From contig KI301992.1 of assembly GCA_000471045.1 (NCBI GenBank), forward strand, positions 1,682,060 to 1,746,059: a stretch of DNA of 64,000 nt. Direction: 5' to 3'. The stretch's first letter is position 1, and each line of letters opens with the position of its first letter. Under the pieces are notes generated by a model. That model ran no database searches, had not been told where the DNA came from, and worked only from the letters and a program-made list of their open reading frames with translations. Origin of the DNA: an actinobacterium LLX17 (GTDB taxonomy: Bacteria; Actinomycetota; Actinomycetes; Propionibacteriales; Nocardioidaceae). Position numbers and translations under genes: made by a program. Positions 1 through 7,659 of this stretch are shown here, piece after piece.

Positions 1-85
1 GCAGGCGCACCCGGTCGACGACGTCATCGACGAGGAGCCGACGACGGACGCCGAGCGACTCGTCCCGACCGAGGACGACGCATGA
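1..85 (+). CDS. 3' end of an unidentified protein (partial)
   Basis: Only the last 27 codons are present, read from base 2 to the TGA at 83-85. The tail is acidic and ends ...AERLVPTEDDA. Such an acidic, low-complexity end gives no family assignment. Its stop precedes the convergent TetR gene by 37 bp, and no hairpin is visible between them. Codon usage is GC3-rich like the neighbours, which is the main reason to believe the frame. Confidence 0.5.
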   Translation, partial: QAHPVDDVIDEEPTTDAERLVPTEDDA

Positions 86-122
86 CCAGGCCGTACCGGG
101 CGGAGCCCGTCTCGCCGGACGT

Positions 123-623
123 TCAGCTCGTCGTCGCGAACGCCTGAGCCAGCGCGCGCCAGGCGGCGTCGAGGTCGGCGTCGGGCGGGAAGCGCTCGGC
201 CTGCTCCAGCACGATGAGCCCGTGGGCCGACGCCCACAGGGCTCGCGCGCGATCCGGGTCTCCCCCGGCCGCGACGACCACGGGCCGGCCGGCGGCCTCC
301 TCCACGCCTTCGGGCAGCAGGTCACGGCGCAGCGCCTGACGGGTGGCGAGGTCGTAGAGGTGGGGATGCTCGAGCGCCCAGCGGCGATACGCCGCCAGCA
401 GGTTCGGCAGCCCGTCCCCCGCGCCCTCGAGCGCGGCAGCGAGCTCGGTGAAGCCTTCGGCGATCAGGGCTGCCTCGAGCCCGGCCTTGTCCGGGAAGTG
501 CTTGTAGAGCGACGGCGCCTTGATGCCGAGGCGGTCGGCCAGGCGACGCATCGAGATGGCGCCCTCCTCGGCCAGGAGCAGCCGTGCCTCGCGGATCGCC
601 TGCGCGCGACGGCCCTCAGCCAC
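123..623 (-). CDS. TetR/AcrR family transcriptional regulator
   Basis: A 166-residue DNA-binding repressor. The N-terminal helix-turn-helix is clear at about residues 24-43 (SMRRLADRLGIKAPSLYKHF), the standard TetR motif, followed by an alpha-helical ligand and dimerisation domain resembling the WHG/TetR_C_33 type. The GTG start at 623 overlaps the end of the upstream DUF4260 gene by 8 bp, so the two form a translationally coupled operon. A perfect 7-3-7 palindrome just before that operon (1048-1064) is the likely autoregulatory operator. The ligand is unknown; by position it controls the small membrane protein and itself. Confidence 0.9.
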   Translation of the reverse strand: MAEGRRAQAIREARLLLAEEGAISMRRLADRLGIKAPSLYKHFPDKAGLEAALIAEGFTELAAALEGAGDGLPNLLAAYRRWALEHPHLYDLATRQALRRDLLPEGVEEAAGRPVVVAAGGDPDRARALWASAHGLIVLEQAERFPPDADLDAAWRALAQAFATTS

Positions 624-1035
624 GCTGGCGGCCGTCGGCAGTGCGCAAGCCGTAGCCCAAGCCCCGGTCCACGAGCACGTGCGAGGCCCAGAGCGCGGCG
701 ACGGCGATCACCGCAGGTGTCCACGCCCAGGCCAGCAGTCCGGTGACCAGCACCGCGCCCGGCCCTACCAGCGAGTGCGTGGCGTTGTAACGACGAACGG
801 CGGAGGGCTTCAGCACACCCCTCTCGTCGCCGAAAGCGCGGACGAGACTGACGTCCGGCGCCAACCACAGCAGCAGGATCCACGGCGTCGTGAGGGCAAC
901 GGCGAGCCAACCGAGGGCGATGCCCGAAACGGCGAGGGACAGCCGACCGGCGACGGTGCCGAGCGGGCGGGCAGGGGGTCGCACGGTGGCAGCGGCGGGG
1001 GCCGTAGAGGGGGAAACGAGTGGCGTGGTGGTCAT
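616..1035 (-). CDS. DUF4260-like small integral membrane protein
   Basis: 139 residues with hydrophobic stretches at about 28-58 and 92-118 and a signature-like C-terminal part: YNATHSLVGPG, then W(A)SHVLVDRGLGYGL near the end. These conserved Asn, His, Asp and Gly positions match the DUF4260 family as I remember it; no biochemical role is known for that family. The N-terminus is longer than usual (about 25 Ala/Pro/Thr-rich residues). It is first in an operon with the TetR gene, so it is probably the regulated gene, perhaps involved in handling a membrane-active compound (inference). Confidence 0.75.
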   Translation of the reverse strand: MTTTPLVSPSTAPAAATVRPPARPLGTVAGRLSLAVSGIALGWLAVALTTPWILLLWLAPDVSLVRAFGDERGVLKPSAVRRYNATHSLVGPGAVLVTGLLAWAWTPAVIAVAALWASHVLVDRGLGYGLRTADGRQRG

Positions 1036-1047
1036 GGATCCACCGTA

Positions 1048-1064
1048 GGCTAACGGTGTTAGCC
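1048..1064. promoter_or_regulatory. Palindromic operator of the DUF4260-tetR operon
   Basis: GGCTAAC-GGT-GTTAGCC is a perfect 7-bp inverted repeat with a 3-bp centre, ending 13 bp upstream of the DUF4260 start codon. CTAAC...GTTAG palindromes are typical TetR-family operators, and the position would block the operon promoter. Confidence 0.75.
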
Positions 1065-1084
1065 AGTCAAGCGCTGGTTGACGC

Positions 1085-1627
1085 TCAGAGCTCCTCGAGC
1101 TCCTCGAGCCAGTCGTCGTGCACGTCGGCCACCTCCTCGGCGAGCCCGCGCAGCTCGCTGTTCTCGCCGTTCTCGAGGACCTTCTCGGTCGAGGAGATCG
1201 TGCTCTCCACCTGCTCGGTCATCACGTCGACCCACAGGCGATCGAACTCGGCACCCGTCGCATCCTGCAGCTCGAGGAAGTCGGGGTCGGGCTCCATGCG
1301 AGGCGGCGGCAGGATCCCACGCAGGGAGTAGATGACCTCCGGAATGTCCCACTCCTCGAAGAGGTCGTCGAAGGGCTCACGCAGGTCGTCGGTCTCCTGG
1401 GCGATCTCCGCAGCGAGTTCCTCCACGTCGGGCGAGCCGGAGCGTTCGGCAGCGAGGTCGGCGATCTGAGCGGTCCATCCGAGCTGCCCCCGAACGACCT
1501 CGACGTAGGTCTCGTCGGCCTCGTTGTGGGGATCCGGTTCCTCGGGACCTCCCGTGCGGTCGTCGGAGTCACTGCACCCCGACACGATTAGGGCGAACGT
1601 CGCGCCAAGCACTGCGAGTCGTCTCAT
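1085..1627 (-). CDS. DUF305-like lipoprotein lacking the usual histidines
   Basis: 180 residues. A lipoprotein signal peptide ends at a lipobox (IVSGC, Cys18), so the protein should be anchored outside the membrane. The C-terminal helical part, from FDRLWVDVMTEQVESTISSTEKVLENGENSELRGLAEEV onward in pieces, follows the DUF305 pattern (family usually M-I-x-H-H followed by A-x-x-M-A). Here the His-His pair is replaced by Glu-Gln and the Met-rich face is gone, so metal binding of the CopM kind is unlikely. The sequence is very acidic. ATG 1627 was chosen because it begins the signal peptide. Monocistronic; convergent with nothing. Confidence 0.7.
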   Translation of the reverse strand: MRRLAVLGATFALIVSGCSDSDDRTGGPEEPDPHNEADETYVEVVRGQLGWTAQIADLAAERSGSPDVEELAAEIAQETDDLREPFDDLFEEWDIPEVIYSLRGILPPPRMEPDPDFLELQDATGAEFDRLWVDVMTEQVESTISSTEKVLENGENSELRGLAEEVADVHDDWLEELEEL

Positions 1628-1717
1628 GGACGCCAACGTACGACGACCGACATCCCCTCGCGCAGCCTGTGGATGAATGCGCGGGCTGATGTCGGTGGCT
1701 CGATCCACGATGGACAC

Positions 1718-3427
1718 ATGCGCTCGACACCCGGCCCCCGCTCGGCCCAGCTGGCCGACCTGCGGCGCGAGCGCGCCCGGGCCGAGGCCGCCGAGCAGAC
1801 CGCCATGCTGGCCCTCGCCCGCGAGCTCCGCGCCGACGCCGCGCGCCACGAGTCCCCGCAGCGCCGTCAGATCGAGCTGTCGGCCATCCCCCTGGTGATC
1901 GGCCAGACACTGGGCCTCTCCGAGGGGCAGGCCATGGTCCGCCTCGCCAACGCCGAGCGGGTCCACGACCGCCTGCCCACCACGTGGCTCGCCTTTGCCG
2001 CCGGCCGCATCGACGCCGATCGTGTGCGCGAGATCGGCCGCGCCGCCAGCCGGCTCGAGCGCGACGACTCCTTCGACCGGCTCGACCAGCGCGCAGCCAC
2101 CTACGCCGAGTCCCACACCGTGCCCGAGCTGCGCTCCTGGCTGAAGCGGTTCGTCGTGCGGGTTGAGCCCGACCGCGCCGCCATCCGCGCCGAGAAGGAA
2201 CGCGCCGCCCGCCGGGTCGACGTCACCCACGACGACGACGACGCCATGGCCTGGCTGACCGCCTACCTCCCCTCCCACGTCGCCGCGGCGATCGACAAGC
2301 GCCTCGACCGCGCCGCCCGCGCCATCGGATCGGACGACCCCCGCACGCTCCCCCAGCGCCGGGCCGACCTGCTGGCCTCCTGGGCCACCACCTCCGACGC
2401 CACCGAACCCACGCTCCGCACCGACATCGCCGTCACCATCGACGCGGCCACCCTCGCCGGGGCCACCGACGGCTTCGCCATCAGCGCCGACGGCAGCTGG
2501 TCGGTCCCCAGCAGCTGGGTCGCCGAGCTCGCCCAGACCCAGAACCCGTTCTGGCACCGCATGGTGCTCGACCCCGTCACCGACGACGTCCTCTCCCACG
2601 AGTACATCGGAAGATTTGCTCCCGAGATCCTCACCAAGGCCTTGATCTTCCGCGACGGCACCTGCCGCGGCCCCGGATGCCTCACACCGGCCGACCGGTG
2701 CGACGTCGACCATCGAGAACCCTGGCCCGACGGGCCGACGTCGGGCGTCAACAACTGGATGTTGTGTCGTCGCAACCACAACCAGAAGGGCCACGGGGTC
2801 CTGTGCTGGGTCCTGCTCGACGGCACCATCGTCCCGGTCGACCGCCCGGATCGCTCCACCCCTCGCATCGAGGTCTCCCCCGGTGAGCGGCACCTCGCCC
2901 ACACTCTGGTCGACCAGCTCGACCGATCCGCATGGAGGCGATGTCGAGAACGCACGATCGGCTCCGACCCAGGGGTGAACGCGACCAGAATGGGTCGCAC
3001 CCCACCCAGGAGAAGCACGATGGCCAAGTACCTGATGCTCAAGCACTACCGCGGCGGACCGACCCCCCTGGTCGAGACCCAGATGGACCAGTGGACCCCC
3101 GAGGAGGTCGACGCCCATCTGCAGTACATGGAGGACTTCGCCGACCGGCTCCGCGAGAGCGGCGAGTTCGTCGACAGCCAGGCCCTCCGCCCCGAGGGCG
3201 CGTGGGTCCGGTTCGACGGCGAGGGCCGCCCGCCTGTCACCGACGGCCCGTTCGCCGAGACCAAGGACCTCGTCGCCGGCTTCATGGTCATCGACGTCGA
3301 CAGCCACGAACGGGCGCTCGAGCTGGCCAGCGAGCTCTCCGCCGCTCCCGGACCTGGCGGCGAGCCCCTCCGGGAGTGGCTCGAGCTGCGGCAGGTCTTC
3401 GGCTCCCCGACGACCACCTGGGACTGA
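1718..3427 (+). CDS. DUF222/HNH-endonuclease-type protein, open into YCII domain
   Basis: The DUF222 domain spans about residues 10-290 and an HNH motif about 320-375 (CxxPGC, then DVDHREPWPDG, N, RRNHNQK; the first His of the usual R-H-H is Asn). Such proteins are common multicopy actinobacterial genes of unknown function. The start is set at ATG 1718 because the paralogue at 21476 aligns from there; an upstream in-frame ATG lies at 1673. Unlike the paralogue, no stop codon follows the HNH region: the frame continues 60 residues and then through a complete YCII protein to 3427. The YCII part has its own ribosome binding site, so a 569-residue fusion and a separate downstream product are both possible. 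Loss of the original stop is likely. Confidence 0.7.
   Translation: MRSTPGPRSAQLADLRRERARAEAAEQTAMLALARELRADAARHESPQRRQIELSAIPLVIGQTLGLSEGQAMVRLANAERVHDRLPTTWLAFAAGRIDADRVREIGRAASRLERDDSFDRLDQRAATYAESHTVPELRSWLKRFVVRVEPDRAAIRAEKERAARRVDVTHDDDDAMAWLTAYLPSHVAAAIDKRLDRAARAIGSDDPRTLPQRRADLLASWATTSDATEPTLRTDIAVTIDAATLAGATDGFAISADGSWSVPSSWVAELAQTQNPFWHRMVLDPVTDDVLSHEYIGRFAPEILTKALIFRDGTCRGPGCLTPADRCDVDHREPWPDGPTSGVNNWMLCRRNHNQKGHGVLCWVLLDGTIVPVDRPDRSTPRIEVSPGERHLAHTLVDQLDRSAWRRCRERTIGSDPGVNATRMGRTPPRRSTMAKYLMLKHYRGGPTPLVETQMDQWTPEEVDAHLQYMEDFADRLRESGEFVDSQALRPEGAWVRFDGEGRPPVTDGPFAETKDLVAGFMVIDVDSHERALELASELSAAPGPGGEPLREWLELRQVFGSPTTTWD
2981..2998. promoter_or_regulatory. Inverted repeat upstream of the YCII gene
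   Basis: GCGACC-agaatg-GGTCGC, perfect 6-bp arms, 21 nt before ATG 3020 and inside the extended DUF222 frame. It may be an operator or an mRNA hairpin for the YCII-sigma pair; only the symmetry is observed. Confidence 0.4.
3020..3427 (+). CDS. YCII/DGPF-domain protein linked to ECF42 sigma factor
   Basis: 135 residues. It starts MAKYLMLKHYRGG, carries the DGPF motif (PVTDGPFAETKDLVAG) near residues 73-88, and has the ferredoxin-like YCII fold expected of this family. AGGAGA at 3009-3014 lies 5-8 nt before ATG 3020, supporting independent initiation although the frame is continuous with the DUF222/HNH gene upstream. DGPF proteins next to ECF42 sigma factors are an established conserved pair; the molecular role of the protein is not settled. 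The sigma gene starts 7 nt after its stop. Confidence 0.85.
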   Translation: MAKYLMLKHYRGGPTPLVETQMDQWTPEEVDAHLQYMEDFADRLRESGEFVDSQALRPEGAWVRFDGEGRPPVTDGPFAETKDLVAGFMVIDVDSHERALELASELSAAPGPGGEPLREWLELRQVFGSPTTTWD

Positions 3428-3434
3428 GCCGTCG

Positions 3435-4583
3435 GTGGACCCCGTCGTCCTGCGGAGCCTCATCCCCGAGGTGCTCGGCGTCCTCGTGCGCCGCGGAGCA
3501 GACTTCGCGGCGGCCGAGGACGCCGTGCAGGACGCCCTGCTCGAGGGACTCCGCACGTGGGCGGCCGACCCGCCGCGCGACCCGAAGGCCTGGCTCGTCA
3601 CGGTGGCGTGGCGCCGGTTCCTCGACGCCGCACGGTCCGAGGTCGCCCGTCGACGCCGTGAGGACCGTGTCGACGACGAGCCGGCGCCGGGGCCCGCCGC
3701 CATGGCCGACGACACGCTGCAGCTCTACTTCCTGTGCGCGCACCCGTCGCTCACGCCGTCGTCCGCGGTCGCCCTCACCCTGCGCGCCGTCGGCGGCCTG
3801 ACCACCCGTCAGATCGCCGATGCCTACCTCGTGCCGGAGGCCACGATGGCGCAGCGCATCAGCCGCGCCAAGCGCACCGTCTCCGGCGCGCGGCTCGACC
3901 AGCCGGGCGACGTGGCCACGGTGCTGCGGGTGCTCTACCTCGTCTTCAACGAGGGGTACTCCGGCGACGTCGACCTCGCCACCGAGGCCATCCGCCTGAC
4001 GCGCCAGCTCGCCACCGTCATCGACCACCCCGAGGTCGACGGCCTGCTCGCACTCATGCTGCTCCACCACGCCCGACGAGCCGCCCGCACGACGGCCGAC
4101 GGCCACCTCGTGCCGCTCGCCGAGCAGGACCGCACGCGGTGGGACACGCACGCCATCACGGAGGGCGTCGCGATCCTTCAGGCCGCCCTCGCCCAGGACC
4201 GGCTCGGTGAGTTCCAGGCACAGGCCGCCGTCGCCGCCCTGCATGCCGACGCCCCCAGCTCCGCCGAGACCGACTGGGTGCAGATCGTGGAGTGGTACGA
4301 CGAGCTGCTGCGCCTGACCGACAACCCCGTCGTACGGCTCAACCGGGCCGTCGCGGTCGGCGAGGCCGACGGTCCCCGTGCGGGTCTCGCGGCGCTCACT
4401 GCACTCGACCCCGCACTCCCCCGCCACACCGCGGCGCGCGCCTACCTCCACGAACGTGCCGGTGATTCGCGCATCGCGGCACAGCTGTACGCCGAGGCCG
4501 CCCAGCTGGCCCCGAACACGGCTGAGCGTGACCACCTCACACGTCAGGCGGCCCGCCTCAACACCACGCCCGGGGTGATGTGA
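3435..4583 (+). CDS. ECF sigma factor, ECF42-like, with C-terminal extension
   Basis: 382 residues, about twice a minimal ECF sigma factor. Region 2 lies near residues 10-75 (EDAVQDALLEGLRTW, VAWRRFLDAARS), region 4 near 110-160 with the helix-turn-helix TTRQIADAYLVPEATMAQRIS, and a helical C-terminal extension (DUF6596/TPR-like) covers about 170-382 with the motifs FNEGYSG, LLHHARR and LNRAVAV. ECF42 proteins have no classical anti-sigma factor; the C-terminal extension is thought to control them. GTG 3435 follows the YCII stop by 7 nt, so both are co-transcribed. The target is probably the YCII-type gene itself (family knowledge). Confidence 0.88.
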   Translation: MDPVVLRSLIPEVLGVLVRRGADFAAAEDAVQDALLEGLRTWAADPPRDPKAWLVTVAWRRFLDAARSEVARRRREDRVDDEPAPGPAAMADDTLQLYFLCAHPSLTPSSAVALTLRAVGGLTTRQIADAYLVPEATMAQRISRAKRTVSGARLDQPGDVATVLRVLYLVFNEGYSGDVDLATEAIRLTRQLATVIDHPEVDGLLALMLLHHARRAARTTADGHLVPLAEQDRTRWDTHAITEGVAILQAALAQDRLGEFQAQAAVAALHADAPSSAETDWVQIVEWYDELLRLTDNPVVRLNRAVAVGEADGPRAGLAALTALDPALPRHTAARAYLHERAGDSRIAAQLYAEAAQLAPNTAERDHLTRQAARLNTTPGVM

Positions 4584-4600
4584 CCCACGACACACGGGAC

Positions 4601-4606
4601 TACGAT
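4601..4606 (+). promoter_or_regulatory. Possible -10 element of the cstA operon
   Basis: TACGAT fits TANNNT and would give a leader of about 40 nt before ATG 4654, which has a GGGGGA ribosome binding site. No convincing -35 was seen. Confidence 0.35.
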
Positions 4607-4653
4607 GGACGTGCGGTGGAGCGACCGCCGCCGAGCGAGGACCGGGGGAAGAC

Positions 4654-6360
4654 ATGTCGTCTCTGTGGCTGCTGCTGATCGGACTGGCCATGATGGCCGG
4701 CGGGTACGCCGTGTACGCGAAGTTCCTCGCGCAACGCATCTATCGCCTCGATCCCGCCTGGGCCACCCCGGCCCACCAGCTGGAGGACGGTGTCGACTAC
4801 GTCCCCACCAACAAGTTCATCCTGTGGGGCCACCACTTCACGTCGGTGGCGGGAGCGGCGCCGATCGTGGGTCCCGCCGTCGCGGTCATCTGGGGCTGGC
4901 TGCCGGCCTTCCTGTGGGTCACGATCGGCACGGTCTTCTTCGCCGGCATGCACGACCTGGGCGCCCTGTGGGCCTCGGTGCGCAACCGCGGCCAGTCGAT
5001 CGGCACGCTCTCGGGCCGCTACATCGGCGCGCGTGGGCGCAACCTCTTCCTGGTCGTGATCTTCCTGCTGCTGCTGATGGTGGTCGCAGCCTTCGCGGTG
5101 GTCATCAAGAACCTGTTCATCGCGACGCCCACCTCGGTCATCCCCGCCTGGGGCGCGATCCTCGTGGCGCTGCTCGTGGGCCAGATGATCTACCGCTTCA
5201 AGATCAACCTGATCCTCACGACCGTGCTCGGCGTCGGCCTGCTCTACGGACTCATCCTGGTCGGCGACGCGTACCCCGTGGAGCTGGCGGACTCGACTCT
5301 GGGCATGTCGCCGGCGACCTTCTGGATCGTGGCGCTGTTCGTCTACGCGGGCATCGCGTCGGTCCTGCCCGTGTGGCTGCTGCTCCAGCCGCGCGACTAC
5401 ATCAACGGCGTCCAGCTCTTCATCGGCCTGGGCATCCTGTACGGCGCGGTCCTGCTGAGCGCACCGGCCATCGTCGCCCCCGCGTTCAACAGCAACGTCC
5501 CGGACGGCACCCCGAGCCTCGTGCCGCTGCTGTTCGTGACCATCGCCTGCGGAGCCATCTCGGGCTTCCACGGCACCGTGGCGTCCGGCACCACCTCCAA
5601 GCAGCTCGACCAGGAGACCGACGCGAAGTTCGTCGGCTACTTCGGCGCCGTCGGCGAGGGCCTCCTCGCCCTGGGCGCGATCCTCGCGGCCACGGCGGGC
5701 TACCAGACGCTGGCGCAGTGGGAAGAGGTCTACACCGCCTTCAACGACGGCGGGGTCGCCGCGTTCGTCGAGGGTGGCGGCAACATCGTCAACGCCGGTC
5801 TCGGCATCCCGGTCTCCCTGAGCGCCACGATCCTCGCCACGATGGCGGTGCTGTTCGCGGCCACCACGATGGACACCGGTGTGCGTCTCATGCGCTTCGT
5901 GGTTCAGGAGAGCGGCGAGCTGCTGGGTCTGCGCATCAACGTCTGGGTGGGCACCGCGCTCGTGCTGGCCTTCGGCCTCGGCCTCACGTTCTCGGCCGGC
6001 GCCGGTGGCGAGGGCGGCATGCGGATCTGGCCGCTGTTCGGCACGACCAACCAGCTGCTGGCCTCGTTGACGCTGTCGATCGTCGCCGTGATGCTGATCC
6101 GCAAGCGTCGCAACCCGTGGCCGGCGGTGGTGCCGCTGGTGTTCGTCTTCACCATGGCGCTGTACGCGGCCATCGTGCAGCTGGGCACGTTGCGCGACGA
6201 CGAGGACTGGCTGCTGCTGGCGATCGACGCGATCATCATCCTGGCCGCCGTGTGGGTCGCCGTCGAGGCGGTCATGGCCATGCGACGCGCCCAGCGCGAG
6301 GACCCCGAGGGCGACGACGCCGACCTCGTCCAGGCCCAGACGCCCACCGGCCGCTCGTGA
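4654..6360 (+). CDS. cstA: CstA-family carbon starvation / peptide-pyruvate transporter
   Basis: A 568-residue polytopic inner-membrane protein. It contains the family blocks NKFILWGHHFTSVAGAAP with PIVGP near residues 50-75 and GFHGTVASGTTSKQLDQE near 308-325, and at least a dozen hydrophobic segments. CstA homologues take up peptides or pyruvate during carbon limitation; the substrate here is not determined by sequence. It is shorter than E. coli CstA (701 residues), lacking the longer C-terminal part. GGGGGA precedes ATG 4654. The stop overlaps the GTG start of the next small gene (GTGA), so cstA, the Cys-Cys protein and the ArsA-type ATPase form one tightly coupled operon. Confidence 0.92.
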   Translation: MSSLWLLLIGLAMMAGGYAVYAKFLAQRIYRLDPAWATPAHQLEDGVDYVPTNKFILWGHHFTSVAGAAPIVGPAVAVIWGWLPAFLWVTIGTVFFAGMHDLGALWASVRNRGQSIGTLSGRYIGARGRNLFLVVIFLLLLMVVAAFAVVIKNLFIATPTSVIPAWGAILVALLVGQMIYRFKINLILTTVLGVGLLYGLILVGDAYPVELADSTLGMSPATFWIVALFVYAGIASVLPVWLLLQPRDYINGVQLFIGLGILYGAVLLSAPAIVAPAFNSNVPDGTPSLVPLLFVTIACGAISGFHGTVASGTTSKQLDQETDAKFVGYFGAVGEGLLALGAILAATAGYQTLAQWEEVYTAFNDGGVAAFVEGGGNIVNAGLGIPVSLSATILATMAVLFAATTMDTGVRLMRFVVQESGELLGLRINVWVGTALVLAFGLGLTFSAGAGGEGGMRIWPLFGTTNQLLASLTLSIVAVMLIRKRRNPWPAVVPLVFVFTMALYAAIVQLGTLRDDEDWLLLAIDAIIILAAVWVAVEAVMAMRRAQREDPEGDDADLVQAQTPTGRS

Positions 6361-6620
6361 CAGGACGCGGCAGGTGGCGGGCCTTCGTCAGCGGACTGGA
6401 GGAGTTCTACGCCGGCCCGTACCGCCGCACGCTCGGACGGGCCCGCCGCGAGGAGGACGACCTGTTCATGACGGTCGTGCTCGCTGAGGCCCTCGGCGTG
6501 CCCGATCCGGCGGCGTACCACAGCCTCGAGCTGATGCCGGCGGTCTACGACGAGTTCCACGCCTGGCACCAGCGGCTCGGTCTCGAACGCAGTCCGCTGG
6601 ACCACGTCGGATGCTGCTGA
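6357..6620 (+). CDS. Small Cys-Cys-stop protein (cory-CC-star type)
   Basis: 87 residues from GTG 6357 (4-bp overlap with cstA) to a terminal ...DHVGCC-stop. The middle (FYAGPYRRTLGRARREEDDLF and LELMPAVYDEFHAWHQRLG) is conserved in what family collections call cory-CC-star proteins, named for the two cysteines right before the stop and often found with cstA. No function is established. The last codons overlap the start of the ArsA-type gene by 10 nt: TGC TGC TGA also provides ATG CTG CTG. The exposed Cys pair could bind a metal or accept a thiol modification (inference). Confidence 0.75.
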   Translation: MTGRGRWRAFVSGLEEFYAGPYRRTLGRARREEDDLFMTVVLAEALGVPDPAAYHSLELMPAVYDEFHAWHQRLGLERSPLDHVGCC

Positions 6621-7576
6621 GCCCCGAGGCGTCACCGCTCGCCGGACGCCGCGTGCTGTTCGTGTCGGGCAAGGGTGGCGTCGGCAAGACGACCGTCGCC
6701 TCGGCCATCGCGGCCGCGCGCGCCCGCCAGGGTGAGCGGGTCCTGCTGGTCTCGACCGACCCCGCCCACAACCTCGGCCACCTGTGGGACGTCGCGCTGG
6801 GTGACGGACCCACCTCGGTGGGTGGCGACGACCTGGCGCTGGAGGCGATCGAGATCGATCCGGAGCAGACCGTCTCCCGGCACCTCGCCGCGGTGGGCTC
6901 GACGATGCGCCGGTGGCTCCCGGAGCGCCTGCACGGCGCCGCCGAGCGGCACCTCGAGCTCGCCCGCACCGCACCGGGCACCCACGAGGCAGCCATCCTC
7001 GAGCGGGTCGCCGAGGTCGTCGGCACCGACACCAGCGAGCACGACCTGGTGGTGCTCGACACCGCGCCGACCGGCCACACGTTGCGACTGATGGCTCTGC
7101 CCGAGCAGCTCACCACCTGGACCGAGGCACTGCTGGCCAACCGCGACCGCGCAGAGCGGTTCGGCGCGGCGCTGACCGCCCTGGGCGGCGACAGCACCAC
7201 CGACCGCGACGCCGAGCTGCGCCGGCTGCTCGTCCAGCGACACCGCCGCTTCGCGAACCTCCGCGACGTGGTGACCGATCCCCGCCAGTGCGGGTTCGTG
7301 CTGGTCACGACGGCCGAACGCCTCCCGGTGCTGGAGACGCAGGCGCTGGCCCGGCGCCTGCAAGACCTCGGCATCGACGTGCCGGCGGTCGTGGTCAACC
7401 GGCGTTCCCCCTCCACCGACGGCGAGCTGCTCGCGACGCGACGTCGGGCCGAGGACGAGCACCTCACCACGCTGCGCGCCTCCACGTCGGCCGAGCTCCA
7501 CGAGGTGCCGCTGCTGGCGGCCGAGCCGGTCGGCGAGCAGGGCGTCGCGACGGTCGCCGGGCTGCTCGGCGCCTAG
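6611..7576 (+). CDS. ArsA/Get3-family ATPase
   Basis: 321 residues. A deviant P-loop GKGGVGKTT sits at residues 21-29, switch I-like STDPAHNL near 47-54, and DTAPTGHTLRL (ArsA signature) near 152-162. The family includes arsenite-pump ATPases and tail-anchored-protein targeting factors. Here it is not in the ars operon (which lies 3.8 kb away) but is translationally coupled to cstA and the CC-tailed protein, so an arsenic role is doubtful. It more likely acts on the CstA/CC protein pair, for example in membrane delivery or gating (inference). One ArsA domain, not two as in E. coli ArsA. Confidence 0.85.
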   Translation: MLLSPEASPLAGRRVLFVSGKGGVGKTTVASAIAAARARQGERVLLVSTDPAHNLGHLWDVALGDGPTSVGGDDLALEAIEIDPEQTVSRHLAAVGSTMRRWLPERLHGAAERHLELARTAPGTHEAAILERVAEVVGTDTSEHDLVVLDTAPTGHTLRLMALPEQLTTWTEALLANRDRAERFGAALTALGGDSTTDRDAELRRLLVQRHRRFANLRDVVTDPRQCGFVLVTTAERLPVLETQALARRLQDLGIDVPAVVVNRRSPSTDGELLATRRRAEDEHLTTLRASTSAELHEVPLLAAEPVGEQGVATVAGLLGA

Positions 7577-7609
7577 GGCTGGATCGCACCACAACCAGGC
7601 CGGTCGCAT

Positions 7610-7625
7610 TTGGACCCACGTCCAA
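7610..7625. promoter_or_regulatory. Inverted repeat upstream of the desaturase-reductase gene
   Basis: TTGGAC-ccac-GTCCAA, perfect 6-bp arms, 22 bp upstream of the -10 at 7648, in the 83-bp gap before ATG 7660. It is a plausible operator, perhaps for the PucR-type regulator encoded downstream (inference). Confidence 0.5.
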
Positions 7626-7647
7626 GCATCACGACGCCACCGCGACC

Positions 7648-7653
7648 TAGCGT
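7648..7653 (+). promoter_or_regulatory. -10 element, leaderless promoter of desaturase-reductase
   Basis: TAGCGT, 6 nt before ATG 7660; no ribosome binding site precedes the start. Confidence 0.55.
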
Positions 7654-7659
7654 GGTCGG

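Noticed and set aside
82-147. 21-codon frame starting at the ATGA overlapping the first partial gene
   Set aside because: It runs into the convergent TetR gene and has no recognisable features.
1630-3715. Long minus-strand frame opposite the DUF222 and YCII genes, continuous with the DUF305-like gene
   Set aside because: Only the part from 1627 down has a signal peptide and family pattern; the rest mirrors real plus-strand genes.
6611-7576. Assignment of the ArsA-type ATPase as part of arsenic resistance
   Set aside because: It is coupled to cstA, not to the ars operon, and the arsenite carrier there is ACR3-type, which needs no ATPase.
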